A stretch of 64,000 nucleotides of DNA from Methylocystis heyeri (GCF_004802635.2 NZ_CP046052.1:2108001-2172000), one strand, 5' to 3'; positions 16,713 through 26,650 are shown, counted from the first letter of the stretch. The notes: a model not told the origin generated them from the sequence alone. A program made the numbers and translations.

Positions 16713-19682
16713 TCAACCTTTATCCCGCGCCAACTCCTCGCGGGCCATCGATGGAAAGGCGCAGGTCACGACTGCGCCTTCGCCGGGAACGGCGTCGACA
16801 TGCATCACGCCGCCGTTGGCCTCGATGAGTTGTCGCGCATGGGCGCGATTTTTGTCAACGCCGCCGCCGCGGTCGGCGACCTTGAACACCACCTCGGCCT
16901 GGCGCTGGAACCCGGCGAGGGTTATCGCCTGATCCGAGCCGGTGGATTCTATCGCATCGCACAACAGACCGCCGAGCGCCTGGAGCAATTGGCTTTCGTC
17001 GCCGTAAAAACCGTCGAATTCGCTGGTGGGCAACAAGCGAAGCCGCACGTTTCTGTGGTCGAGCTGCGCCTGCACCCTATAGGCGGCGGCGCGCATGAGT
17101 TCGCCCGCGTCTATTTCGACCGGCCGCGCGACGGGCGGCGGCTCCTCCGCCTCCTGCTGCGGCGCGGGATGCGGCGCCTGCTGCTCGGGACTCGGGAAGA
17201 CGCAGGTCACCGTCGTGCCCTCGCCCGGCAAGGAATCGATCAGGATCTTGCCGCCATGCAGCTCCATGAAGGCGCGAACGATCGAAAGCCCGAGCCCCAC
17301 GCCGCGGTGACGCGACCCGGAAGTATTTGATTCGAAAGGATCGAACACGCGCTCCAGCACCTCGGGAGGAATTCCGCGTCCGCGGTCCACCACCTTGAAC
17401 ACCACTTCGCCCGCGCGCCTGTAGGCCGCGAGGGTGACGATCTGGCCGGAATGCGAGAAGCCGATGGCGTTGGACAGCAGGTTGAACAGAATCTGTCGCA
17501 CGCGCTTGGCGTCGCCGCGGAAGCATCCGACATCCTCCGGCGCGACGATCTGCAATTCGATGTTGTATTCCGCCAGCCGATCCTGCACGCCTTCTATGGC
17601 GCCCTGCATGGCGCTCCTGGCGTCGACATCTCCGATATCGAGCGTCATGGCGCCCTCGTCTATCGTGGCGAGATCCAGGATGTCGTCGACGATGGCGAGC
17701 AGGGCCGCGGAGGACTTGCCCACATAGCCGAGATATTCGAGCTGGCGCGGGTTCAGCGGCCCGGTGGTCTCGTCGCCGAGCAGATGGACGAAGCCGTTGA
17801 TGTTGTTGAGCGGCGAACGCAGCTCGTAACTGACGTGGTGGATGAAGTCGTTGCGCAGCTTCTCCGCCGCCATCAGCGCCTTGTTGCGTTCGGTGAGCGC
17901 GCGCTCGACGTTGACGTCATTGGTCACGTCCACGAAGGTCAGCAGCGCCGCGCCCTCCGGCAGCGGCTGCGCGGTGAGATCCAGCACCAGCCCGTCGCTA
18001 CGCTCCAGCCTGCGCGTGAATCCGACGCGCATTTCGTTGAGCCCCGTCACGAAACTGCGAAGATCGCGCCAGGTGTCCTCATTGGGGTGCAGCGAATGAC
18101 ACAGTTCTGCGATGGTTTCGAACCGGGGCTTCTGCTCCAGGACGGCGCCGTCGAAGCGCCAAAGCGCGGCGAAGGCCGGATTGCTGAAACGCAGGCGCCC
18201 ATCGGCTCCGAAAACGGCGACGCCCTCATGCAGGGTCTGCAGGGTCTCGTTCTGCATGCGATAGAGCGCGTTGAAGCGCGATTCGAGCTCGTAGCGCTCG
18301 CTGATGTCATCATAGAGATAGGTGACGCCACCCTTGGGATTGGGCGTCACCTTCACGCAGATGGAGCGGCCGTCGGGCATGTGCCAGACATGCGGCGGAA
18401 GCTCCTCGGTCGAGCGATAGGCTTCGAACAGCCGTGACTTCCAGGCGCGAAAATCGCCTTCGACCGGGAGCCGCTGCGCCAGACGCAAGCGGTCGAGAAT
18501 CTGTCCGTCGGTCGGATGCTGGTCGAGAAAGGCGGGATCGAGACGCCAAAGCTTTTCATAGGCGGCGTTGCGGTACACCAGCCGCTGGGCGCCGTCGAAA
18601 ATGGCGATGGCGCTCGGAAGCTCGTCGAGCGTCCGCGTGTGCGACTGCATCTGCTGCTCGAACTCGGCGCATAGATTTTCGATTTCCTGGCGATCGAGAG
18701 CGATGCTGGCGGAAGATTTCTCCCAAGGCGCCTGAATCACGTCGAGCTGATGCCGCGCGCCGGCCACGATCGCGGTGACACGCTCGCGCCAGACCTGCAA
18801 CCTCGATTGCGCGTCCTTCGCGACGGCGCGCACGGACTGGTCCAGCAATTCGATCTGACGCTCGACGGCGTCCGCCGGATCGCGCGCCTCGACCGCCTGG
18901 GCATAGGCGCTGTTGACGAAGGTCAGGCGGCCGTCGGCGTCGCGCAGCCAGACGGGCGCGGGCGCTGCTTCCAGAAGGGCGCGCAGCCCCTGAGCGTCGG
19001 CCTTGATGGCCTCATAATTTTCGCGCAGGCTGATCAGCTCGAGCCTGTCTCCGGAGACCTCGCGCAGGCGCAGCACCGCGCGTCCGCCGACCGCTCGGCC
19101 CTCCGCGTCGAAATGCCTGCCCGATATTCCCTGCAGGGGAAGATGAAAAGCCTCCCCCAGCTCCCGCAGGCGGTCGACCTTGTGCTCCAGATCCTGGGCC
19201 GATTGAGGCGCGAGCCACGACCCGAAGGCCAATACCCGGCGCGGCGCGGGCTTGTCGATGACGAGCTGCGGCGAACCTTCGATGTCCGGCTCGCTCGTCG
19301 GGCTGTCCCAGGCGATGAAGAGCTGCTGCTCGCTGGACAGGAAAATCTCGGCGCGGTCGCGTTGGGCGCGGGTCTGCTCGAGCCGCGCCGTCAGGTCCGC
19401 CTCTGCGCGGCGCCAAGCCTTGCGCTCCGCCATATAGGCGAGGGCGACGAAAGTCGAGAACAAAGCAAGACCGCCGCTCAGGGCGATGCCGTAGACCTCG
19501 AGCTCGCGGCCCAGCTCGGGCAGCCACTCCAGGGATTGCGCGCGGGCGTCCGAGCTGAAGCTCAGGCTCGCCGCGCAGGGCGCGCCGAGGATCGCCATGC
19601 CGTCGATACAGGAGATTTGGCGGCGAACCTTCGCCAGGGCGGCGACGGTTCCGCGCAAAAGCTTTCGCCGGAATTGCGTCAT
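16713..19682 (-). CDS. divL: DivL-type PAS sensor pseudo-kinase with an extra C-terminal ATPase-like domain
   Basis: The protein is about 989 residues long. It has a membrane segment near residues 64-84, several PAS-like regions (about 230-300, 350-460, 480-590), a HisKA domain, and an ATPase domain (688-831). The phosphorylation box reads HHVSYELRSPL: Tyr619 replaces the usual His, the hallmark of DivL, which tunes CckA-CtrA cell-cycle signalling. N, G1 and G2 boxes are intact (NLLSNAI, VDRGRGIP, GVGLGLSIV). A second, eroded ATPase-like copy follows (856-978), ending PGEGAVVTCAFPS as the first ends PGEGTTVTCVFPS. ATG 19682 has GGAGG nine bases upstream; a GTG at 19742 is less likely. Confidence 0.88.
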   Translation of the reverse strand: MTQFRRKLLRGTVAALAKVRRQISCIDGMAILGAPCAASLSFSSDARAQSLEWLPELGRELEVYGIALSGGLALFSTFVALAYMAERKAWRRAEADLTARLEQTRAQRDRAEIFLSSEQQLFIAWDSPTSEPDIEGSPQLVIDKPAPRRVLAFGSWLAPQSAQDLEHKVDRLRELGEAFHLPLQGISGRHFDAEGRAVGGRAVLRLREVSGDRLELISLRENYEAIKADAQGLRALLEAAPAPVWLRDADGRLTFVNSAYAQAVEARDPADAVERQIELLDQSVRAVAKDAQSRLQVWRERVTAIVAGARHQLDVIQAPWEKSSASIALDRQEIENLCAEFEQQMQSHTRTLDELPSAIAIFDGAQRLVYRNAAYEKLWRLDPAFLDQHPTDGQILDRLRLAQRLPVEGDFRAWKSRLFEAYRSTEELPPHVWHMPDGRSICVKVTPNPKGGVTYLYDDISERYELESRFNALYRMQNETLQTLHEGVAVFGADGRLRFSNPAFAALWRFDGAVLEQKPRFETIAELCHSLHPNEDTWRDLRSFVTGLNEMRVGFTRRLERSDGLVLDLTAQPLPEGAALLTFVDVTNDVNVERALTERNKALMAAEKLRNDFIHHVSYELRSPLNNINGFVHLLGDETTGPLNPRQLEYLGYVGKSSAALLAIVDDILDLATIDEGAMTLDIGDVDARSAMQGAIEGVQDRLAEYNIELQIVAPEDVGCFRGDAKRVRQILFNLLSNAIGFSHSGQIVTLAAYRRAGEVVFKVVDRGRGIPPEVLERVFDPFESNTSGSRHRGVGLGLSIVRAFMELHGGKILIDSLPGEGTTVTCVFPSPEQQAPHPAPQQEAEEPPPVARPVEIDAGELMRAAAYRVQAQLDHRNVRLRLLPTSEFDGFYGDESQLLQALGGLLCDAIESTGSDQAITLAGFQRQAEVVFKVADRGGGVDKNRAHARQLIEANGGVMHVDAVPGEGAVVTCAFPSMAREELARDKG

Positions 19683-19969
19683 GAGCGCGCGCCTCCGGGG
19701 AGTTGGCGCATCTCTTTTGGCGTCATGCGAACCGGTCTCCACGGTCGATTGCGGGGTTAATCTCTACAAACGCCGTAAGCCGTCTACATACAAAGCCTTG
19801 CGCGCTCGCAACCAAATGGCCGCGGCGCGAGAGGCGCGCCGAACGCTCGAAGATAAGCGGGCCAGGGCTGAAGCGCCGCGAGCCCGCGGCAGGCGTTCGA
19901 ATCACCTCAATCTAAAACGACGCCGGCCAAAGTGGAATCCATGTTTTAGGAACAAAATGTCGCCCGACG

Positions 19970-20007
19970 AAAAAAGAGCGGCCCGCCCCCGGAAAAGGGC
20001 GGGCCGC
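19970..20007 (-). terminator. Rho-independent terminator of ahcY
   Basis: A perfect 11-bp stem (GCGGCCCGCCC with GGGCGGGCCGC) has an 8-base loop. On the minus strand it is followed by TCTTTTTTC. It lies 23 bp past the ahcY stop. The remainder of 19683-20030 shows no gene. Confidence 0.9.
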
Positions 20008-20030
20008 AAGACGCTTAAAGACTCGTCGGA

Positions 20031-21437
20031 TCAGTAGCGGTAGTGATCCGGCTTGAAGGGACCGTTCTTCGGCAGGTTCAGATAAGCGGCCTGCTGGTCG
20101 GTCATTTCCGTCAGCTTCACGCCGATCTTGTCGAGATGAAGCGCCGCGACCTTTTCGTCGAGGTGCTTCGGCAGGGTGTAGACGCCGGTCGGATACTGGC
20201 CCTTCTTGGTCCACAGCTCGATCTGGGCCAGAGTCTGGTTGGTGAAGGACGCCGACATCACGAAGGACGGATGGCCCGTCGCGCAGCCGAGGTTCACGAG
20301 GCGGCCTTCCGCCAGCAGAATGATGCGCTTGCCGTCCTGGAACTCGATCTCGTCGACCTGCGGCTTCACATTATGCCACTTGAGATTGCGCAGGCCGGCG
20401 ACCTGGATCTCGGAGTCGAAGTGGCCGATGTTGCAAACGATGGCGCGATCCTTCATGACGCGCATATGCTCGACGGTGATGACGTCGACATTGCCGGTCG
20501 CGGTGCAGAAGATGTCGGCGCGCGCAGCGGCGTCTTCCATCGTCGTGACTTCATAGCCTTCCATCGCCGCCTGCAGGGCGCAGATCGGATCGATTTCGGT
20601 GACCAGCACGCGGCAGCCGGCGTTGCGCAGCGAGGCAGCCGAGCCCTTGCCCACGTCGCCGTAGCCGGCGATGCAGGCGACCTTGCCGGCCATCATGACG
20701 TCGGTGGCGCGGCGGATGCCGTCGACGAGAGACTCGCGGCAGCCGTAGAGATTGTCGAATTTCGACTTCGTCACCGAGTCGTTGACGTTGATCGCCGGCC
20801 ACAGGAGCTTGCCTTCCTTGTGCATCACATAGAGACGATGCACGCCGGTGGTGGTTTCCTCGGTCACGCCTTTGATGGCCTCGGCGTTGCGCTTGTAGAA
20901 GCCCGGATTGGACTTGAGGCGCTTCTTGATCGAGGCGAACAGAACCTCTTCCTCTTCATTGGTCGCCTTGTCGAGGAAGGCGGTGTCGCCGTTCTCGGCG
21001 CGCAGGCCGAGATGGATCAGCAGCGTGGCGTCGCCGCCGTCGTCGAGGATCATGTTGGGGGTTCCGCCGTCGCCCCACTCGAAGATGCGATGGGTGTAGT
21101 CCCAATAGTCTTCGAGGCTCTCGCCCTTGATGGCGAAGACAGGCGTGCCGGCCGCGGCGATGGCGGCGGCGGCGTGATCCTGGGTCGAATAGATGTTGCA
21201 GGAAGCCCAGCGGACGTCGGCGCCCAGCGCCTTGAGAGTCTCGATCAGGACGGCGGTCTGGATGGTCATGTGGAGCGAGCCGGCGATGCGGGCGCCCTTG
21301 AGCGGCTGGCTCGGACCATATTCGGCGCGGGTCGCCATCAGGCCCGGCATTTCGGTCTCGGCGATGTTGAGTTCCTTGCGGCCCCATTCGGCGAGACCGA
21401 TGTCGTGGACGACGTAATCGTTGAAGTGAGCTGTCAT
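20031..21437 (-). CDS. ahcY: Adenosylhomocysteinase (S-adenosylhomocysteine hydrolase)
   Basis: This 468-residue enzyme splits S-adenosylhomocysteine to adenosine and homocysteine and so keeps methylation reactions running. Conserved blocks are [40 protein letters not shown], the NAD site [10 protein letters not shown], and the C-terminal ending FKPDHYRY. Length and ending are those of the bacterial enzyme. A hairpin-rich repeat (family B) fills most of its 5' region. A -10-like GCTATAG lies on the minus strand near 21612-21617. Confidence 0.98.
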   Translation of the reverse strand: MTAHFNDYVVHDIGLAEWGRKELNIAETEMPGLMATRAEYGPSQPLKGARIAGSLHMTIQTAVLIETLKALGADVRWASCNIYSTQDHAAAAIAAAGTPVFAIKGESLEDYWDYTHRIFEWGDGGTPNMILDDGGDATLLIHLGLRAENGDTAFLDKATNEEEEVLFASIKKRLKSNPGFYKRNAEAIKGVTEETTTGVHRLYVMHKEGKLLWPAINVNDSVTKSKFDNLYGCRESLVDGIRRATDVMMAGKVACIAGYGDVGKGSAASLRNAGCRVLVTEIDPICALQAAMEGYEVTTMEDAAARADIFCTATGNVDVITVEHMRVMKDRAIVCNIGHFDSEIQVAGLRNLKWHNVKPQVDEIEFQDGKRIILLAEGRLVNLGCATGHPSFVMSASFTNQTLAQIELWTKKGQYPTGVYTLPKHLDEKVAALHLDKIGVKLTEMTDQQAAYLNLPKNGPFKPDHYRY

Positions 21438-21476
21438 CTTCTTCCTCTGATCGCGGCGCGCCGCCGCATGAAGCCA

Positions 21477-21580
21477 GAGGGTTTTCGAGCGAAGCGGCCG
21501 CCGCTTCGCGTCAAGAAAACCCGACCGAACAAGGAAGCCTGGAGAATTTCCGGTCCAATCCGAAGCAAAAATTCTCCAGG
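21477..21580. repeat. Dispersed repeat family B, copy 1, with adjoining hairpin
   Basis: The block GAGGGTTTTCGAGCGAAG...CGCGTCAAGAAAACCCGACCGAACAA matches 60050-60108 closely. It contains the palindrome CGAAGCGGCCGCCGCTTCG. A further perfect inverted repeat, CTGGAGAATTT/AAATTCTCCAG, occupies its right half. It lies in the 5' region of ahcY and would be part of its leader if transcription starts upstream of it. Confidence 0.78.
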
Positions 21581-21655
21581 CCGGCTCACGCCGCCCCCTC
21601 TCACGCCGCTATAGCAAAGTGAGCACTCCCGCGCAATAAAGATATGTGCAAGTCT

Positions 21656-22795
21656 TTATATGGCCCCGCTCCGCCCATGCGCCCTGCGATATTTGAGGCG
21701 GGCGTTGGCCACAGACACCCGCAGCCACAGGCTGACGCCGAAGCCGATGAAATGCGCCATCAGCAGCAGGAAGCTCATCAGCAATATGAAGACGTCCAGG
21801 GCCCTGATGATCTTGCTGGGGTCGGTAATGGCGATTCCGGGAGGCTGGGACACCGTCTTGGCGATCAGCAGCACGATGCTCAGCGCGACGCCGCCGAAGG
21901 ACGAGAGCACCCCGAGCACGCCGAGGAATATCCCTGCGGAAAAATACCACAGCGTCGGACCGGGGACCTGGCCGAAATAATAATGCGGATGCGCCGCCAC
22001 CGGATGCGCCTGCCGCGTGTAGTAGAAGCAAAGTCCGCAGGTCAGCAGCAGGAGAAACAGGGAGCAGCCGCTCCAGTAGAGGGCGTCGCCGGCGCTGGCG
22101 TTCACGGCGCTGAGCATTCGCCCGGCCGTGGCGATCTGCAGCAGCAGCGCGCATAGAAACGCGAAGATGAACTGGAGCCAGAAGCCGATCCAGCCGTACA
22201 AGGACATTTTTCTGGAAAACTCGCGCGCTATGCGGTCGCCGTAGCTGTCCGCCGAAAGGGGCGAAGGAAATCCGGCGACCGACGTCGACGGGGCGGGCCG
22301 CAAGGCCTTGGCCACCGCAAGGCCGCCATGGGCGAAGAGGACGGCGGCGAGGGCGATCGCCGAGATATTGTGAATATGCCCGCTCAGCGCGGCGAGACGG
22401 TCGTCGGGCTCCCCGAAGGCCGGCAAGGGCGCGCCCCAGAACTGCACCGTCTCGCCGGCGTAGCCGAGACGCAGACAGCCGCTGACGGTCAACGCAGCGA
22501 ACAGCGCGACGGCGAGGATAACCAGCCACGCGCCCGCAGCGTCGCTCCAATGCGGCTTGCCGCTCGGCGCCATGCGGTCATGGGAGCGGATTAGCAGAAC
22601 GACGACCACGACGAGAACGGCCGCCGCGGTGAGGCCGAGCGAGACATGCAGATCGTCGACAAAGCCGCGTTCGTCGCCGCTCATCGGCAGAAACTGGGCG
22701 CGCCAGCCCAGCCCCAGCAGGGCGAGCGTGAGGAGCGCCAGCAGCCAGTGGGACAAAGTGAAGGCTAATCCATGCTTGGGTTCGGTCGAGGACAT
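21656..22795 (-). CDS. Cytochrome b561-like/DUF3611 membrane protein
   Basis: The product (379 residues) appears to hold two membrane domains. Residues 1-170 resemble a bacterial cytochrome b561, with candidate heme histidines in TLSHWLLALL (His16), DDLHVSLGL and SGHIHNISA, and a fourth in FAHGG. Residues 190-365 begin SLYGWIGFWLQF, a pattern of DUF3611 proteins, and have four further membrane helices. The gene follows the di-heme protein on the same strand after 189 bp, so an electron transfer link is plausible. The two-domain reading is mine and needs a profile search. Confidence 0.65.
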   Translation of the reverse strand: MSSTEPKHGLAFTLSHWLLALLTLALLGLGWRAQFLPMSGDERGFVDDLHVSLGLTAAAVLVVVVVLLIRSHDRMAPSGKPHWSDAAGAWLVILAVALFAALTVSGCLRLGYAGETVQFWGAPLPAFGEPDDRLAALSGHIHNISAIALAAVLFAHGGLAVAKALRPAPSTSVAGFPSPLSADSYGDRIAREFSRKMSLYGWIGFWLQFIFAFLCALLLQIATAGRMLSAVNASAGDALYWSGCSLFLLLLTCGLCFYYTRQAHPVAAHPHYYFGQVPGPTLWYFSAGIFLGVLGVLSSFGGVALSIVLLIAKTVSQPPGIAITDPSKIIRALDVFILLMSFLLLMAHFIGFGVSLWLRVSVANARLKYRRAHGRSGAI

Positions 22796-22984
22796 GAGGC
22801 CGCCTTTATCGCTCGCGATCGATGAGCGAGACTATAAGCCGGAAATTGCGCAGCGCCTGGTAGAAATTGCTGCGGCGCAAGATCGCGCCGAAAAGAGTAA
22901 GTGAAACCACAAAAACAAAGCCGTTTGAAGAAAATCGGCCTCGGTGAGGCGTCCCCGCCTCCCGAAGCCGTTCTCTCGCAGTCG

Positions 22985-24787
22985 TCAGAGCGACTTCAGA
23001 TATTCGAGCAGCGCTTTCTTCTCTTCGTCCGGAAGGGCCGTGCCGAAATTGTGTCCGCAGCGGCTGTTGCCCGAGGCGTCGGGCTTTTCGCCGCCGCAGT
23101 CGGCCGTCGTCTCATAGACGTAAGAGTCGAATTTGGTCTGCTCTCTGGCGAGGCCGACATTGGCGAGATCATAGGCGGGACCGATCTTGAAGCTCGCGAC
23201 CCGCTGCGCCGGAGGCTTGAGCAGTTCGGCGAGAGACGGAACCGAGCCGTTGTGGAGATAGGGCGCGGTCGCCCAGATCCCGCGCATGACCCGCGCCTCA
23301 TAGGCGGGGCGCGCGACTTCCTCGAACCTGAATATGGCGTTCAGGGCGCCCTTGAGCTGGGAGCCGAGGAACTGTTTGAAGAATTCGAGCTTCTCGGGCG
23401 GGCTGATGGGTTCGTTGCGCAGGCATTCCTCCACCAGCGGCAGGAACTGCATCGGGCCGAAGTGAAGCGGCCCCTGCGCGATCGAGCCCACGACGGCGAC
23501 GCTGAGGATATTGGCCATGCTGTCGGTCGCCTGCAGCTCGTTGAACGGCGGCTGCGGGACGATCTGTCCCTTGAGAACCCCGGTGTCGCCGGAGCGGCCG
23601 AGGCGCAGATTCTCCCGCGCGTCGGTCTCGACGTTCTGGACCGGAGTCTTCCAGGTGTTCTGGTTGCAAAGACGCGGTTCGCCTTTGATTTCCTGATGGC
23701 ATCCCGGCCCGCAGCCGCCTTCCTTGGCGGGGCGGTCGAAAATCTCCTTGCCCTTATCGGCGAGCTTGCGGTCGATCGGCCCCGGGAACTTCGGCGCCTC
23801 CATCTGTTTGATCAAGGTCTCGAGCCGCAGCAGGCCCGGGAAGTTGAGCGATGAATCCTTGAGGTAATCGAGAGGAACGAGCGGATCGCCGGTGGGGGTC
23901 GGATGGAAAATGCCGAATACCCCGTAGACCTCGCCGACATTGCGCCCGAGGCCCGTGATGTCGTCGCCGTTCTGGGCGAATCCCGGCCATTGGGTCATAT
24001 CCTGAATGGCGGCGTTCCAAAGGAAGGGGTAGCGCACCGGCGCATCGGCCGCAGCGAGATTGCCCTCGATGACGCGGTTGGGCGCCGGACCGATGTCGAG
24101 GCCGGCGACCCGGTTGAAGATCATGCCGACGGCGTCGAGCCGCGCCGGCCCCCAGATCGTCGCGGGAGGCTTGGGCACGCCGGCGAACATGATTTTATGG
24201 AAAGGGAAATACCAGGCCTGGACTTCCCCTTTCAGCTTCTTCACCGCCTCCTCGGAGGGCGAGCCGCCCAGCACCGAAACGGCGAAAGGCTTGAAGGCGG
24301 CGTCGTCCTTCAGGAGGGCGTCATAGGCGCCGTCGAGATCGTTGAAGAGACTGCCGAGATCGACGATGCCGGGACCGCCGTCGACGCGCAGCGGCGCGCC
24401 GTCGATTTCGATCTGCCTCGTATGGCAGGCGGCGCATGTGATGGAGAGCGTCGCGCCGCCCTCATTGTCCAGCGCGGCGAGAAAGCCGACCGGCAGGCCC
24501 GGTATCGGGCTGTCCGGATTGGGCAGATAGCCGTAGCGGGACAGGCCATCGTCGAGGAAGCCGGTCCCGTCGGCGCGCTTCAAGGCCTTGAACCAGGAGA
24601 AGGGCATCAGCCTCGCGCCCTGGTCGCGGCTGTAGAACTCCTTGCGGCTGATGGAATTCCAATGCGGGCCCTGATCGGCGAATTTCACCGGCTCTGCAAA
24701 AGCGCGGGGCGAAAAGCCGGCCGCGCAACAGATCGACAGGATCGCGGCGGCGACACGGCGCCGCGAAGAGTATGGCTTATTATACAC
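22985..24787 (-). CDS. Secreted di-heme cytochrome c peroxidase/RoxA-like protein
   Basis: About 600 residues start at a GTG (24787) preceded by GGAGGAAAGA. A signal peptide with cleavage near AFAEP follows. The first heme site is CAACH (about residues 118-122). The second reads CGPGCH (about 359-364), which is CX3CH where CX2CH is expected. The C-terminal block GIWATAPYLHNGSVPSLAELL is a strong marker of the cytochrome c peroxidase/MauG superfamily. Length and spacing fit the RoxA/LatA-like (rubber oxygenase) branch better than small CCPs. It acts in the periplasm. The substrate is unknown; a peroxidase or oxygenase role is inferred. An ATG at 24826 is less likely. Confidence 0.82.
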   Translation of the reverse strand: MYNKPYSSRRRVAAAILSICCAAGFSPRAFAEPVKFADQGPHWNSISRKEFYSRDQGARLMPFSWFKALKRADGTGFLDDGLSRYGYLPNPDSPIPGLPVGFLAALDNEGGATLSITCAACHTRQIEIDGAPLRVDGGPGIVDLGSLFNDLDGAYDALLKDDAAFKPFAVSVLGGSPSEEAVKKLKGEVQAWYFPFHKIMFAGVPKPPATIWGPARLDAVGMIFNRVAGLDIGPAPNRVIEGNLAAADAPVRYPFLWNAAIQDMTQWPGFAQNGDDITGLGRNVGEVYGVFGIFHPTPTGDPLVPLDYLKDSSLNFPGLLRLETLIKQMEAPKFPGPIDRKLADKGKEIFDRPAKEGGCGPGCHQEIKGEPRLCNQNTWKTPVQNVETDARENLRLGRSGDTGVLKGQIVPQPPFNELQATDSMANILSVAVVGSIAQGPLHFGPMQFLPLVEECLRNEPISPPEKLEFFKQFLGSQLKGALNAIFRFEEVARPAYEARVMRGIWATAPYLHNGSVPSLAELLKPPAQRVASFKIGPAYDLANVGLAREQTKFDSYVYETTADCGGEKPDASGNSRCGHNFGTALPDEEKKALLEYLKSL

Positions 24788-25108
24788 TCTTTCCTCCAAA
24801 TTCGGCTTTTTGATCCGGGCCGCCATCGAACGGTCTGCACAATCGCTAAGGTGATTTCAGAACGAAATGAACGAACCCGATTTTCGGACGAAAAGTTTTG
24901 CGGCGCCCCGACGCATTCCAAATCGAAAAGCGCCGGCCGGCGCCGGCGTCAAATCCCCCGCCCGGCGCGATTATGACGGAAAATTTTTTCCGCACAACAA
25001 TTCACCGGCTTAGATCTCATTGCGACAGGAGTGCGCTCCGGCCATTCGCTTCTGTCGCGCCGGCAAATTGCGAAAGCCTGGATTCGCGCACCCATCTCGC
25101 CCGCGCCT

Positions 25109-25543
25109 TTACGGCACGATGGTCACGAGGCACGGCGCCAGCGACGCCAGTTTTTGGGAAACGCTTCCAAGCAAGAGACCTGTGAGCCTGCCGCGGCCTC
25201 GCCGGCCCAATATCGCCATTTCGGGTTTCTCGCGGTCGATGAGTCCCATTATCTCCTCGGCGGCGTCGCCCCAGCCGAACCAGGTCCGAACCCTCGGCGC
25301 GCCCGCTCGCTCGGCTCGTTCCCTCGCCTCACGCAAGGCGGCGTTCGCCAGCAATTCGACAGCTTCTCCAGCGTCCCTCTCGGAACGGGCGGCTTCGTCG
25401 ATTTCGCGGTCCCAGGCGCTTCCGGCGATCGTCACGATCAGAAGATCGGCGTCGAGTTTCCTTGCGAATGCGGCGGCCGTATCGACCGCGCGGCTTGCGC
25501 CCGCGGAACCATCCGCCGCGACCAGAATCAATTGCGGTTTCAT
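25109..25543 (-). CDS. Universal stress protein UspA family
   Basis: From ATG 25543 (MKPQLILVAADGS) the protein has 144 residues and the UspA fold pattern: an N-terminal strand with AADGS, and the C-terminal ATP-site block LGRRGRGRLTGLLLGSVSQKLASLAPCLVTIV (Gly-rich GxxG then S). The ATG overlaps the stop of the upstream transporter gene by 4 bp, which decides the start. It is the last gene of an operon with an AI-2E-family transporter and the P-type ATPase/adaptor gene, suggesting a stress role. Confidence 0.9.
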   Translation of the reverse strand: MKPQLILVAADGSAGASRAVDTAAAFARKLDADLLIVTIAGSAWDREIDEAARSERDAGEAVELLANAALREARERAERAGAPRVRTWFGWGDAAEEIMGLIDREKPEMAILGRRGRGRLTGLLLGSVSQKLASLAPCLVTIVP

Positions 25544-26604
25544 TTTCCCTCCAGGTCGACTCCCATGTCGGCCCCGCGATCTTCCTCCAGCCACTCCCGC
25601 CAGATCGCGAGGAGCACCGCCAGGACGAGAGGCCCCAAAAACAGGCCGACGAGGCCGAAGGCCATCAAGCCGCCCATCACCCCGATGAAGACGAGAGCGA
25701 GCGGAATGTCGGTCGCGCCGCTGATCAGCAGCGGCTTCAATATATTATCGGTCGGATTGACGATGACGGCGCCCCACGCCAGCAGGGCGAGGCCGGCGCC
25801 GGTCCGTCCGGAGAGCAGCATCCAGAGCGCCACGGGGGCCCAGATCGACACCGCGCCCACGAAAGGAATCACCGCAGCCACGGCCGTCGCCGCCCCCAGT
25901 AGAATGGGGGCTCCGATCCCGAAAATCTGATAACCGACGCCGGCCAGGAAACCTTGAGCGAGAGCGCTGACGAGGAGGCCGAAAACGACGGCGCGGGTGG
26001 TGGCGCCGATCGCCTGAAAATATTTATCGGCCATCTCGCCCACGATCTTGTGCAGGGCCCGGCGAATCTGCCCCAGCGCCGACTCGCCGTCGCGGTAGAG
26101 AAAGAACAGCGCGACGACGGCGACGGCGAGTTGCGCGACGCTGCGGCCCAATCCGCCGACGAGCGAGGCGATTTCGCGGCTCCAGGGCTCCAGCCACTCC
26201 TTCACCTGCTGCTTTCGCACTTCGGGATCGTTCCAGAAGCCGGTCAGCGTCTCGTCGAGAACCGGCCCCAGAACGGGAATGTGCGTGAGCGCCTCGGGCA
26301 GGACGAGCGGCTCGTCGAAGGCGGAAGAGATTTCACGATAGCTCTCGCTGAGCTCCCGGGGCAGACGCAGCAGGAGAGACAGGAACGGCACCAGCAGGAG
26401 CGTGAGCACGAGGGTCGTCGCGACGCTCGCCGCGAGGGACGGCCGGCCTTCGAGCAGCCGCAGGATGCGCCGATAGATCGGAGTGGTCAAATAGGCGAGG
26501 ATCGCGGCCCAGGCCAGGGGCGCCCAAAAGGGCCTGACCACCAGATAGCCGAGGGCGAGCAAGGCCGCGAGGAGAACCACGCCTAAAAGTGAACGATTTT
26601 GCAT
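25540..26604 (-). CDS. AI-2E family (PerM/YhhT, DUF20) transporter
   Basis: This 354-residue protein has the eight-helix layout of the AI-2E exporter family: paired hydrophobic stretches at the N-terminus, an amphipathic middle domain with the FWNDPEV region, then LGAATAVAAVIPFVGA and VIVNPTDNILKPLLISG, which are typical family blocks. Members export autoinducer-2 or act as Na+/H+ antiporters. The substrate here cannot be told. It lies 46 bp after the adaptor gene end and overlaps uspA by 4 bp. Confidence 0.9.
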   Translation of the reverse strand: MQNRSLLGVVLLAALLALGYLVVRPFWAPLAWAAILAYLTTPIYRRILRLLEGRPSLAASVATTLVLTLLLVPFLSLLLRLPRELSESYREISSAFDEPLVLPEALTHIPVLGPVLDETLTGFWNDPEVRKQQVKEWLEPWSREIASLVGGLGRSVAQLAVAVVALFFLYRDGESALGQIRRALHKIVGEMADKYFQAIGATTRAVVFGLLVSALAQGFLAGVGYQIFGIGAPILLGAATAVAAVIPFVGAVSIWAPVALWMLLSGRTGAGLALLAWGAVIVNPTDNILKPLLISGATDIPLALVFIGVMGGLMAFGLVGLFLGPLVLAVLLAIWREWLEEDRGADMGVDLEGK

Positions 26605-26650
26605 CAGCTCATTTTCCCTGCAAGCAAGGCCATTGGAGGCTTCCGAGTGG

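Noticed and set aside
20043-21614. 523-residue plus-strand open frame opposite ahcY
   Set aside because: ahcY is certain on the other strand. Only the end of this frame reads repeat B, which explains its superficial similarity to other frames.
21438-21655. SAH or SAM riboswitch upstream of ahcY
   Set aside because: The hairpins there are explained by repeat B and its neighbouring inverted repeat, which recur elsewhere.
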